64,000 bases of DNA from Roseiarcus sp963730555 (GTDB taxonomy: Bacteria; Pseudomonadota; Alphaproteobacteria; Rhizobiales; Beijerinckiaceae), in the NCBI GenBank assembly GCA_963730555.1, contig CAVSSS010000006.1, positions 124,001-188,000 on the forward strand, written 5' to 3'. Of this stretch, positions 34,997 through 43,238 are shown one piece after another. Numbering within the stretch: the stretch's first letter is position 1; the number at the start of each line of letters is the position of its first letter. Made by a program: the position numbers and the translations under genes. Under the pieces are notes generated by a model. That model saw nothing but the letters and a program-made list of their open reading frames with translations. It did no database searches and had not been told where the DNA came from.

Positions 34997-35401
34997 GTGC
35001 TCAAGGTGCCCGTACTCACAAACCCCAAGCATGAGTTGTTTGCCCAAGGCCTTGCTCAAGGATTGACCGCCAGAGCCGCTTAGGTCCAAGCGGGATATAA
35101 GGCGTTTGACGCCAGCGCCTCGCATTTGTCAAAAAATCCCAAGGTTGCGGGTAGAGTTGACGAGCTGGTCAGCGCCTCTGCCACCAAGGCTGGCGTCACC
35201 ATCGACCGGGTTGTCCAAGAGCTGGCCAAGATCGCCTTCAGCGACAATCCGCAGGGCGCTGGACTGGGGCATAACGCCCCCGACGAGCATGGGAAGGCCC
35301 GCAACGGCGCCGAGCGCAAGCTGGTTTGCATGCCGTTCGAGACGTGGCAGGCCCTTGGCGCGAGGCAGCAGGCCGTCCTCGACGCTATTGAGGCCGGGTG
35401 A
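34997..35401 (+). pseudogene. Phage terminase small subunit, interrupted by a stop
   Basis: One frame reads LTNPKHELFAQGLAQGLTARAA, a TAG at 35081, then VQAGYKAFDASASHLSKNPKVAGRVDELV, then GVTIDRVVQELAKIAFSDN. In terminase small subunits the motif is AYxxAGY, so the TAG replaces the Tyr codon: a single-base nonsense change. The large subunit is not present. Prophage remnant. Confidence 0.65.
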
Positions 35402-35497
35402 ATGTGTGCGCCGCATTCACAGCAGTTGATCGGCGGAGCTGACGACGCCTCGACACCTCCCCACCTCGAATGGCCCTTCGCCTTACAGGCTCTCTAG

Positions 35498-35518
35498 TAG
35501 GGGCAAATGTTGGGGCAA
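35498..35518 (+). repeat. Integrase arm-type repeats, right end
   Basis: TAGGGGCAA at 35498 and TTGGGGCAA at 35510, the same sequence and 12-bp spacing as at the left end, 54 bp inside the right attachment repeat. Confidence 0.5.
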
Positions 35519-35571
35519 CCTCAAGTCCGGTTGATTAAGCCATTGTTTACATTTGGATAAAGTCATAGGAT

Positions 35572-35661
35572 TGGCGGAGAGGGAGGGATTCGAACCCCCG
35601 GTACACTTGCGCGTACTCCGCATTTCGAGTGCGGTGCGATCGACCACTCTGCCACCTCTCC
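35572..35661 (-). tRNA. tRNA-Ser (anticodon CGA)
   Basis: 90 nt with a 7-bp acceptor stem (GGAGAGG/CCTCTCC), a long variable arm as expected for serine, a GTTCGAATC T-loop, anticodon stem around CTCGAAA, and encoded CCA. Its last 15 nt form the right attachment repeat (35572-35586), so the gene is restored by the integrated element. Confidence 0.95.
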
Positions 35662-35776
35662 GGGCCGGCGGCGACGCCTTAAAACCACGCGCCGCAAGGT
35701 CGGCGGGCCGCTTAGCATGAGCGGCCATCGACGGCAAGGCGGCGCTCGCGCCCAACCGGCGAGGATGAAAGCGAGA

Positions 35777-36805
35777 CTAAGCGACGGCTTCGACTCCCTC
35801 CCAGGCGATATGCGCCACCAGCGGAACGAACTCGCCCACTTGCCGGGCAAGGTCAGGATTCGAGGCGTTGCCGTCCAGCGCGCGCTTATACACGCCCTGG
35901 TGGATGGCGATGCTGCGGAAGAAGCTGAAGGCGATGAGGAAGGTCCAGTCTGGAATGGTTTCGAGCCCAATTCGCTTGCAATAGGCGGCGACATATTCGG
36001 CTTCGGTCGGGATGCCGTTCGCGGCGCGGTCGACGCCGCCCAACCCGCGATTTTTGCCGGCCGGCAGCCGCCATTGCATGCACTGGTACGCGAGATCAGC
36101 GAACGGGTGGCCGAGCGTCGACAGCTCCCAGTCGAGCACCGCGAGCAGGCGCGGCGACTTTAAATCGAAGATCATGTTGTCGATGCGCCAGTCGCCGTGC
36201 ACGAGCGCGACGCGGCCGTCATCCGCCGGCGCATTGTCGGCGAGCCAGGCGATGAGGCGCTCCATATCCTCGATCCGCGCCGTTTCGCTGGCGCGATACT
36301 GGTCGGTCCACCGCTGGTATTGACGGGCGAAATAGCTGCCGGGCTTGCCATAATCCGACAGGCCCGCCGCCGCGACGTCGATCGAGTGCAGCCGAGCCAG
36401 ACCCTCGTTCATGGCGTCGTAGATCGGCCGCCGCTCCTCGCGCTCGAGTTCCGGCAGAGCCGGGTTCCACAGCACGCGGCCATCGACGAACTTCATCAGA
36501 TAGAAGGCTGTGCCGATCACACTCTCGTCTTCACAGTACGCAAGCGGGCGCGGCGCGGGATATTCCACCCCTTCAAGGGCCTTCAGCACCCGGAACTCGC
36601 GCTCGATCAAATGCGCGCTTTTGAGGAGCTTGCCCGGCGGCTTGCGGCGCAGCACGTACCGGCCGCTCGCGGCCTCGATCAGATAGGTCGGGTTCGACTG
36701 CCCGGTCGGGAACTTCTTGGCCGCGCTGGGCCCATGCCAGTCCTTCACATGGGCGCTAGCCCACGCGTCAAGCGCGTTCGTGTCCTCGGGGAAAGCGCCG
36801 CTCAC
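35777..36805 (-). CDS. APH-type phosphotransferase family protein (acyl-CoA dehydrogenase partner)
   Basis: 342 residues starting at a GTG that overlaps the stop of the dehydrogenase gene (GTGA). Kinase-fold motifs: an ATP-binding lysine region (GRYVLRRKPPGKLL), the catalytic loop LVHGDWRIDNMIF and the metal-binding DWELSTLGHPFADLA. It belongs to the ACAD10/11-associated branch of aminoglycoside-phosphotransferase-like proteins, which may phosphorylate hydroxy-acyl-CoAs (4-hydroxy acids) so that the partner dehydrogenase system can eliminate phosphate. That role is inferred from family and neighbour. Confidence 0.85.
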   Translation of the reverse strand: MSGAFPEDTNALDAWASAHVKDWHGPSAAKKFPTGQSNPTYLIEAASGRYVLRRKPPGKLLKSAHLIEREFRVLKALEGVEYPAPRPLAYCEDESVIGTAFYLMKFVDGRVLWNPALPELEREERRPIYDAMNEGLARLHSIDVAAAGLSDYGKPGSYFARQYQRWTDQYRASETARIEDMERLIAWLADNAPADDGRVALVHGDWRIDNMIFDLKSPRLLAVLDWELSTLGHPFADLAYQCMQWRLPAGKNRGLGGVDRAANGIPTEAEYVAAYCKRIGLETIPDWTFLIAFSFFRSIAIHQGVYKRALDGNASNPDLARQVGEFVPLVAHIAWEGVEAVA

Positions 36806-38037
36806 TGCGCGCTCGCCTCGTTGCTGTATCGCTTCATCTCGGCCTTCGCGATCACCCTCCGGTGCACAGCGTCCGGCCCGTCGGCGAGGCGCAACGTGCG
36901 CACATGGGTCCACATGCGGGCGAGCGGGAAATCCTGGCTGACGCCGGCGCCGCCGTGCATTTGCACCGCCTGATCGATCACTTCGAGCGCGATCCGCGGC
37001 GCGATCACCTTGATCTGCGAGATCAGCGGCGCTGCGGCGCGCACCCCTTGCGTGTCCATCGCCCAGGCGGCTTTCAGGCATAGCAAACGGGCCATTTCGA
37101 TGCTCATGCGCGCTTCGGCGATGATGTCCGGATTGGCGCCGAGCCGCGAGAGCTTCTGGCCGAAAGCCGTGCGCGTCGCGGAGCGACGGCACATCGCCTC
37201 GAGCGCCCGCTCAGCCTGGCCTATCGCGCGCATGCAATGATGGATGCGTCCTGGACCAAGCCGCCCCTGCGCGATTTCGAAGCCGCGTCCGCGGCCGAGG
37301 ATCATGGCGTCCTTGGGGACCCGGACGTCGCGAAAGCGGATGTGCATATGCCCGTGCGGCGCGTCGTCATCGCCATAGACTTTCATCGCTCTCAGGATCT
37401 CGATCCCTTTGGTCGCGGCTGGCACAAACAGCATCGAATGACGCGAATGCGGGGCCGCGTCCGGGTCGGTCAGCGTCATCGTGATATAAAGCGAGCAGCG
37501 CGGATCACCGGCCCCCGACGACCACCATTTCTCGCCGTTTAGCACCCATTCGTCGCCTTCGAGGCGCGCGTCCATGGCGATGTTGGTTGCATCCGACGAG
37601 GCGACGCCGGGTTCGGTCATGAGATAGGCCGAACGCGCGTGCCCCTCGATAAGGTCAGGCAGCCAGCGCGCCTTCTGCTCGGGCGAGCCGAAGCGCTCGA
37701 TCACTTCCATGTTGCCGGTGTCGGGAGCGGAGCAATTGAACACCTCGGAGGCGAGGGGCGACCAACCCATCTCCTCGGCGAGATAGGCGTATTCGACCGT
37801 GGTGAGGCCATAGCCTTTGTCGGAGCCGGTCAGCCAAAAGTTCCACAGGCCCTTGGCCCGCGCCTTGGCCTTGAGAGATTCGCGGATCTCGATCATGCGC
37901 TTGGTCGGCTTGAAGCGGTCGCCCTCGCGGCCGACCTCCGCCTCGTATTCCTCCTCGAGCGGCATGATCTCGTCGCGCACCATCGCCCGGACGGCGGCGA
38001 TGAGCGGACGGACTTTATCGGTGGCGCCGAGATCCAC
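36802..38037 (-). CDS. Acyl-CoA dehydrogenase (ACAD10/11-like)
   Basis: 411 residues from GTG at 38037 with GGAGGAACTC before it. FAD/substrate motifs: AYLMTEPGVASSDATNIA, EWVLNGEKWWSSGAGD, GRGRGFEIAQGRLGPGRIHHCMRAIG, and the C-terminal MHGGAGVSQDFPLARMWTHVRTLRLADGPDAVH. Full length for the family. It oxidises an acyl-CoA to enoyl-CoA in the cytosol, passing electrons to ETF. Coupled to the phosphotransferase gene, a known pairing for branched or hydroxylated fatty acid use. Confidence 0.92.
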   Translation of the reverse strand: MDLGATDKVRPLIAAVRAMVRDEIMPLEEEYEAEVGREGDRFKPTKRMIEIRESLKAKARAKGLWNFWLTGSDKGYGLTTVEYAYLAEEMGWSPLASEVFNCSAPDTGNMEVIERFGSPEQKARWLPDLIEGHARSAYLMTEPGVASSDATNIAMDARLEGDEWVLNGEKWWSSGAGDPRCSLYITMTLTDPDAAPHSRHSMLFVPAATKGIEILRAMKVYGDDDAPHGHMHIRFRDVRVPKDAMILGRGRGFEIAQGRLGPGRIHHCMRAIGQAERALEAMCRRSATRTAFGQKLSRLGANPDIIAEARMSIEMARLLCLKAAWAMDTQGVRAAAPLISQIKVIAPRIALEVIDQAVQMHGGAGVSQDFPLARMWTHVRTLRLADGPDAVHRRVIAKAEMKRYSNEASAQ

Positions 38038-38149
38038 GAGTTCCTCCCTCGAATTGGCCGCGCGATATGACGCGCAAACGGCGCCGCCCGCAAGCGCGAT
38101 CAGACGCCGCTCTCGTCGTCCGACCGGCGCATCCCAGAGTGGAAATAAC

Positions 38150-38260
38150 CGGGAATAAACGTCAGTAAATAGGGCGTAAACGCTCGTAAGCGCTAGTAAA
38201 TTTGCTAGCGTTTACTAGCGTTTATTTTTGCGAATTGGGACTTTTCAATGAGTTACGGCC
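38150..38260. repeat. Hairpin element A with conserved 18-nt tail
   Basis: Iterated TAAACGCT/AGTAAA words form a stem (CGCTAGTAAA 38191-38200 with TTTACTAGCG 38211-38220), then a T-rich spacer, then CGAATTGGGACTTTTCAA at 38231-38248 and GAGTTAC. The same tail follows a different hairpin at 51407. Confidence 0.65.
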
Positions 38261-38501
38261 GAGTGAAATAGGATTTTCCCGGCATGCTCGCCTGCCGACG
38301 GCGGCCTCTGACGTCGCGCGCCCATCTCTCGGCCACGGAGACCCGGCGGATCTGCAAACCGGAAGTCATTTCGACTCTCCTCACATTCGGGTGCCTCTGC
38401 CAGCGCGCCCGGACGGGCCCGCTCTTTTTCGTCATGCAGAACACTATACCGTGGATTCCGTTCATCAGGAAGAATTTGTCGCTAAATCTGCGTGCAAACT
38501 A

Positions 38502-38517
38502 ATACGCACGTACGTAT
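38502..38517. promoter_or_regulatory. Palindromic operator-like site 1
   Basis: ATACGCACGTACGTAT, near-perfect palindrome, sharing the ACGTACGTAT core with the site next to the TetR promoter. Confidence 0.5.
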
Positions 38518-38821
38518 CTATAGCTAACACCTAAGGCGCTCTCAACAAGCCTGCCGACAACCGGCGGCTTTAGTTGGCTCCTTCGACCCAATCGGCTTTA
38601 GAAACCTAACGGGCTCGGAGGCCGGGTAGACTGTCGCGGTAATCCGTCTCTTCCGCCGTAATAGGAGCGGCTCCGACGCCAATGCACTCGAATGAATTGC
38701 CAATGCAGCTGTATTTGGCGCGCTCTTGGCGCCGGGTCAGCGCGCTCGCAGGCGTCAGCCGGCCCAGGGCCAACCCCTGCTAACGAATTGCCATAAGAGC
38801 CAATTGTCGCAACAAGCGGGC

Positions 38822-38850
38822 TTGACAGACAATATGTACGTACGTATTGA
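38822..38850 (+). promoter_or_regulatory. Promoter and operator of the TetR-dhaA pair
   Basis: TTGACA at 38822-38827, a 17-bp spacer, then TATTGA at 38845-38850. The palindrome ATATGTACGTACGTATT (38832-38848) fills the spacer and overlaps the -10. Transcription would start about 6-7 nt later, at the ATG (38857), giving a leaderless mRNA. Confidence 0.6.
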
Positions 38851-38856
38851 TGGCAC

Positions 38857-39453
38857 ATGCCGAAACCGTCCAACCGTCAGCGCATCCTCGAAGCCGGCCG
38901 CAATGTCATGTTCCGCAAAGGTTATGTCGGGGCGGCGGTGCGCGACATCGTCGCCGAGGCGCCGGCGCCGCAGGGCTCGTTCACCAACCACTTCCGCTCG
39001 AAGGAGGAATTCGCGCGCGAGGTGCTCGACCTTTATTTCGAGGAGCTGAAGCGCCTCGTTGCGGAGACGCTTGGGGACGCGACCCGCTCGCCCCGCCAGC
39101 GCCTGAGGCGCTATCTCGACATCATCACCAACCGGCTCGCGGGCGCCGAGTTCAGCCGCGGCTGTCTCATCGGCGATTTCAGTCTCGAGGCCGCGCCGCA
39201 AAGCGAGACGTTGCGGACGCGGCTCGCCGAGATCTTTGCCGAATGGCGCGCCCCGTTCGCCGCATGCATCGCGGAAGGGCAGGCGGCCGGCGAGATCGCC
39301 GCGACCTTCGCGCCGGAAGAGCTGGCCGAATTTCTGCTCTCCTCCTGGGAGGGCGCCATCCTGCGCATGAAAGTCGAGCGCAACGCCGAGCCGCTCGAGC
39401 GCTTCAAACGCATCGCTTTCGCAACTGTGTTCAAGGAGCCAGCCCATGAATGA
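38857..39453 (+). CDS. TetR-family transcriptional repressor
   Basis: 198 residues. The N-terminal HTH reads RQRILEAGRNVMFRKGYVGAAVRDIVAEA, followed by GSFTNHFRSKEEFAREVL, the TetR recognition helix region. The C-terminal ligand domain (EFSRGCLIGDFSLEAA, EFLLSSWEGAILRMKVERN) resembles the TetR_C regulators of small organic ligands. It overlaps dhaA by 8 bp, so it probably controls itself and the dehalogenase through the palindromes upstream. Confidence 0.88.
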   Translation: MPKPSNRQRILEAGRNVMFRKGYVGAAVRDIVAEAPAPQGSFTNHFRSKEEFAREVLDLYFEELKRLVAETLGDATRSPRQRLRRYLDIITNRLAGAEFSRGCLIGDFSLEAAPQSETLRTRLAEIFAEWRAPFAACIAEGQAAGEIAATFAPEELAEFLLSSWEGAILRMKVERNAEPLERFKRIAFATVFKEPAHE

Positions 39454-40342
39454 CGTCAGCCTGCCGAAGCTTTCCGTGCTCAACTCCGAAATGGCCTACC
39501 GAGAAGCAGGCTCGCGCGACGCGCCGGTCGCGCTCTTTCTGCATGGCAATCCCACTTCATCCTACATCTGGCGCAACATTATTCCTCTGGTCGCGCCAGT
39601 CGCGCATTGCATCGCACCTGACCTCATCGGGTTCGGTCAGTCGGGCAAGCCGGACATCGCCTATCGCTTCGAGGATCATGTGCGCTACCTCGACGCGTTC
39701 ATCGCAAAACGGGGAATTGAATCGGCCTATCTCGTCGCGCAGGACTGGGGAACGGGCCTTGCCTTCCACCTCGCCGAGCGGCGCCCGGATTTCCTGCGCG
39801 GCCTAGCGTTCATGGAGTTCGTCAGGCCGTTCCCGACCTGGGAGGCATTTGCAAGGGGCTCGCAAGGACGAGAGATCTTCCGCAAGTTTCGAGCGCCCGG
39901 CGAAGGGGAGAAACTGATTCTGGAAGACAATTTCTTCGTCGAGCGGGTGTTGCCGGGCGGGATGCGGCGCAAGCTGACGGACGAAGAGATGGCTGTCTAT
40001 CGCGCGCCGTTCCCGACGCCCGAGTCGCGGCGGCCGACGTGGCGCTTCCCGAACGAGATACCGATCGCCGGCGAGCCCCCGGATGTCTACGCGATGATGG
40101 AGCGCGCCCATGCGGCGCTAGCAGTCTCGACCTATCCGAAGCTTCTGTTCGCTGCCGATCCTGGCGCGCTTGTCCCGCCGGCGCTTGCGGAGGAATTTGC
40201 TCGCAACCTCAAGGATTGCCGTCTCTTCGAGCTCGGCGACGGCATTCATTTTCTTCAGGAGGATCATCCCGAAACCATCGGCCGATCCGTCGCCGCCTTC
40301 ATCGCTGAGATTGAAGGCCGCAGGGCCAAGAGCGCGGCTTAG
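39446..40342 (+). CDS. dhaA: Haloalkane dehalogenase (DhaA-type)
   Basis: 298 residues. All catalytic features are visible: nucleophile Asp100 with Trp101 in VAQDWGTGLAF, halide-binding Asn35 in HGNPTSSYIWRN, catalytic acid Glu124 in AFMEFVRPFPTW, base His268 in DGIHFLQEDHPETIG. Asn plus Glu placement matches the HLD-II (DhaA) subfamily. The enzyme hydrolyses haloalkanes to alcohol and halide in the cytosol. Fluoroacetate dehalogenase is unlikely because of the Asn/Trp pair and the late position of the acid. Confidence 0.9.
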   Translation: MNDVSLPKLSVLNSEMAYREAGSRDAPVALFLHGNPTSSYIWRNIIPLVAPVAHCIAPDLIGFGQSGKPDIAYRFEDHVRYLDAFIAKRGIESAYLVAQDWGTGLAFHLAERRPDFLRGLAFMEFVRPFPTWEAFARGSQGREIFRKFRAPGEGEKLILEDNFFVERVLPGGMRRKLTDEEMAVYRAPFPTPESRRPTWRFPNEIPIAGEPPDVYAMMERAHAALAVSTYPKLLFAADPGALVPPALAEEFARNLKDCRLFELGDGIHFLQEDHPETIGRSVAAFIAEIEGRRAKSAA

Positions 40343-40388
40343 TGCGACGCAAGGATGCCGATGAACTGGGCGAGGAGCCGATCTTGCC

Positions 40389-41489
40389 CTAAAGCCTCAC
40401 CACCTCGCCAGTCCGCATGCTCTCGTCGGCGGCGAAGACGATGCGCAGCGAGTTGATCGCGTCCTCGAGATGCTCCCCGAGGTCGACCTCGCCATGGATC
40501 GCCTTGAGGAACAGGCGCTGCTCGCGCTCACATAACTCCTGGTGACCGGGCTCGTCCTTTGTCGATTCGATCTCATCGGGATGCGCGAAGGAGCCATCGG
40601 CCTTGAGGCCGGCATGATGGATGCGCAGCGCATTGGTCCGGGTGTGATTGTCATGGTCGGAGGATTTGACAACAGCGTCCGCCTGCTCCTTGGCGACGAT
40701 TGAGACGCAGCCTTTCGGCCCGATCATGTCCTTCACGAAGAAGGCAGTCTCGCTGATCATCGGACCCCAACCGCACTCGTACCAGCCCACCGAGCCGTCA
40801 TCGAAGGAAAGATGGAGATGACCGTAATTGACCATCGTCGGCGCGATCTCGTCGGTGAGCCGCGCGCCGACCGCATGCACAGCGACCGGCTTCGCCCGCG
40901 TCACCTGGCACATGATATCGACATAATGCACGCCGCAGTCGACAATCGGCGATGTCGAGCGCATCAGGTTCTTGTGAACCTGCCAGAACGACCCTGATGA
41001 TTGCTGATTGAGATTCATCCGCATGACGAGCGGCTTGCCGAGCGTACGGCCGATCTCGACGAAGCGCGTCCACGAAGGATGGACGCGCAGGATGTAGCCG
41101 ACCAGCAGCGTCTTGTTCGACTTGCGCGCCGCGGCGACCACCTTTTCCGCCGCCTCGAGCAATTCCGCGAGCGGCTTTTCGCAGAACACATGCGCCCCCG
41201 CGGCGAGCGCTTCGAGCGCCATCGGCGCATGATGTTCGGTGTAGGTGTTGATCGAGACGGCGTCGGGTTTGAGCGCAGAAAGCGCTTCGGTCAAGCCGTC
41301 AAAGCGCGGCACTCCGGGGAACGCCTTGTCGAGATCGGCTCGCGACGACGGCTTGCGGGTGCAGAGGCCCACGAGTTCGAAGCCGTCGATCGCCTGATAC
41401 GCTCGCGCGTGGCTCATGCCCATCGTGCCGAGCCCGACGACCAGCACGCGCTGGGGTTTTGTGGCGTTTGGATTGTGAGCTTCGGTCAT
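40389..41489 (-). CDS. Gfo/Idh/MocA-family oxidoreductase of the inositol operon
   Basis: 366 residues. NAD-binding LVVGLGTMGMSHARAY, the EKP motif in HVFCEKPLAE, and SPIVDCGVHYVDIM, where Asp and His are the usual catalytic pair of the family. Last gene of the minus-strand inositol operon, 5 bp after iolB. It probably interconverts an inositol isomer (for example scyllo- or chiro-inositol) with its inosose, but the substrate cannot be set by sequence. Confidence 0.85.
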   Translation of the reverse strand: MTEAHNPNATKPQRVLVVGLGTMGMSHARAYQAIDGFELVGLCTRKPSSRADLDKAFPGVPRFDGLTEALSALKPDAVSINTYTEHHAPMALEALAAGAHVFCEKPLAELLEAAEKVVAAARKSNKTLLVGYILRVHPSWTRFVEIGRTLGKPLVMRMNLNQQSSGSFWQVHKNLMRSTSPIVDCGVHYVDIMCQVTRAKPVAVHAVGARLTDEIAPTMVNYGHLHLSFDDGSVGWYECGWGPMISETAFFVKDMIGPKGCVSIVAKEQADAVVKSSDHDNHTRTNALRIHHAGLKADGSFAHPDEIESTKDEPGHQELCEREQRLFLKAIHGEVDLGEHLEDAINSLRIVFAADESMRTGEVVRL

Positions 41490-41493
41490 TGGA

Positions 41494-42305
41494 TCACACC
41501 TGCGGCTGCTTCATCAGCCACTCATGCGTCGGATCGTTGTGAAAGCGCCAGACGCGCTTCGGTCCCGCCATGACGTTGAGATAGTAGAGATCATAGCCGT
41601 GCGGCGCGCCGACGGGATGATAGCCGCGCGGCACCAGGACGACATCGCCATCGCCGACGGTCAGCGTCTCGTCGAGCGAACGGTCGTCGGTGTAGATGCG
41701 CTGGAGAGCGAAGCCCTGGGCGGGCTTCAGCCGATGATAATAGGTTTCCTCGAGATAGGATTCGTCCGGCAGGGCGTCGCGGTCGTGCTTGTGCGGCGGG
41801 TAGCTGGACCAGTGGCCGCCAGGCGTGATGACTTCGACGACGAGCACGCTCTCGGCCTCGGCGTCTTCGGGCAGAACGTTGCGGAATGAAGCGCGCGTTC
41901 GAGCCGGTTCCGCGGGTGAGCGTGCCAACGTCGGTCGGCTTGATCACGCGCGCTTTGAACTTGCCGCTCGCCGGGGCCGAGCAAAGGCCAGCTCGCAATC
42001 CAACGCCGCCTCGATCGTCGCCGCGCTATGCGGGGGCAGATAGACCGACCAGGGCAGGCCATCGAATACGCTTGCCCGCTCGCCGATCGTTCCGGAATCG
42101 AACCTTTCGCGGTGACGCGCGCTTGCCCTGAGAGGATGACGACGCAGACCTCTTCGCCGCCGGTGTCGAGCTTGGATTTCGCGCCTTGCTTCAACGTCCG
42201 CGTTTCGAAGCCCACATAACCCCATCCGGCGCTGGCTGGGGTGATGCGATGGCCGACGCCGTCGCCGCCCCGCGACGGATGAACGAGCAGTTTCGATTGC
42301 GCCAT
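41494..42305 (-). pseudogene. iolB: iolB, 5-deoxy-glucuronate isomerase, with three frameshifts
   Basis: The order of blocks matches IolB: AQSKLLVHPSRGG and GWGYVGFETRTL; then (shift near 42110) GTIGERASVFDGLPWSVYLPP; then (shift near 41975) SGKFKARVIKPTDVGTLTRG; then (shift near 41902) RNVLPEDAEAESVLVVEV; then GGHWSSYPPHKHD and GYHPVGAPHGYDLYYLNVMAG with the metal-binding His/Glu of the cupin. The three sites need +1, +1 and -1 base. All fixed, the protein has the family length (~270). It converts 5-deoxy-glucuronate to 2-deoxy-5-keto-gluconate. Error or decay cannot be told apart here. Confidence 0.85.
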
Positions 42306-42336
42306 CGCATACGCTCCCAAGAGATGCTTCGCGTCC

Positions 42337-43235
42337 TTACGCCAGCTTCGCTTCCTTCAGCGCGGCGCGGATATGCGCGACGCCCTTTTTCGCATAAGCC
42401 AGGGCGGGGGCTTTCTTCGGGTCCTGCTCGGCTTCGAGGACGACCCAGCCGGAATAGCCCTTAAGCTCGTCGAACACCGCGACATAGTCGATCGAGCCGT
42501 CGCCCGGAACGGTATAGACGCCGAGCTCCTTGCCTTGTCCTAGGATTGAATCGAGGAAGCTCCAATCGCCTGCGTTGGATTCACGCATTTTGCCTCCCGC
42601 ACGTCCTTGCAGTGCACATGGCCGATGCGCGATCGATAGGCGCGCGCGAGGCCTGCAGGATCGGCGCCGCCCCAGCGCGCGTGCCCAGTGTCGAGCAGCA
42701 AATGCACGGGCAGCTTGGTGTGGGCCATGAGCGCGTCGATGTCGCGTTCGGACTGGACGATCGTGCCCATATGATGATGATAGCAGAGCTTGAGCCCTTC
42801 GTCGGCCAACCGCTGCGCGAACTCGGTCAATTTCGCGCCATATCCGGCCCAGTCGCCTTTGTGCAGACGCGGGCGCTCGGACAATGGCTTGGAACGGTTG
42901 CCATGGATGGCGTTCGACGTCTCGGCCACGATGACAATGTCGGTCCCGGCGCCCTTGGTCATGGCGATATGGGATTTCGCCGCCTTGAACTCCTCGCGCG
43001 CCGAGCGCTTGAGCAATTCGGCCGAATACCAGCCGCCGACAAAGGTCAGGCCGAACTCGGCAAGCTTGTCCTTGAGCGCCGCGCCATCGCTCGGCAGCTT
43101 GTGGCCCTTCTCCATGCCGACGACGCCAGCCTCTTTAGCCTCTGCGAGGCAGGTCTCAAGCGGCGTGTCGCCGCCGATGTCCTGCAAGTCGTCGTTGCTC
43201 CAGCCGATCGGATTGGCGCCGATGCGAATGCTCAT
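42337..43235 (-). pseudogene. iolE: iolE, myo-inosose-2 dehydratase, one frameshift
   Basis: Start MSIRIGANPIGWSNDDLQDIGGD with GGAG before the ATG. TIM-barrel motifs: CYHHHMGTIVQSE, LLLDTGHARWGGADP, RIGHVHCKDVRE. After REAK the frame shifts (about 42589: AAAATG where AAAAATG is expected) and continues as MRESNAGDWSFLDSI, VPGDGSIDY and GWVVLEAEQDP to the stop at 42337. One missing A in a homopolymer explains it. The enzyme dehydrates 2-keto-myo-inositol to diketo-deoxyinositol. Confidence 0.88.
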
Positions 43236-43238
43236 GGG

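Larger units (their letters stand above)
16204..35586. mobile_element. Integrative element of ~19.4 kb at tRNA-Ser(CGA)
   Basis: Bounded by a 15-bp direct repeat of the tRNA 3' end. An integrase gene sits just inside the left copy and reads inward. Clustered 9-bp repeats (TTGGGGCAA type, 12-bp period) occur inside both ends. Contents: a coupled regulatory/replication operon, several defence-like genes, and phage relics (terminase, second integrase). No conjugation genes and no complete replicase were seen, so it would need a helper to move between cells. Confidence 0.75.
38038..38856. other. Divergent intergenic region with hairpin element and TetR-type operators
   Basis: No gene recognised in 820 bp. 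It holds hairpin element A (38150-38260) and two palindromes that probably bind the TetR regulator at 38857. Confidence 0.5.

Noticed and set aside
35402..35571. Region downstream of tRNA-Ser as a regulatory RNA
   Set aside because: Only the integrase-type repeats are visible; no stem or terminator found.
38847..39449. Alternative plus-strand frame over tetR
   Set aside because: The other frame encodes a textbook TetR protein.
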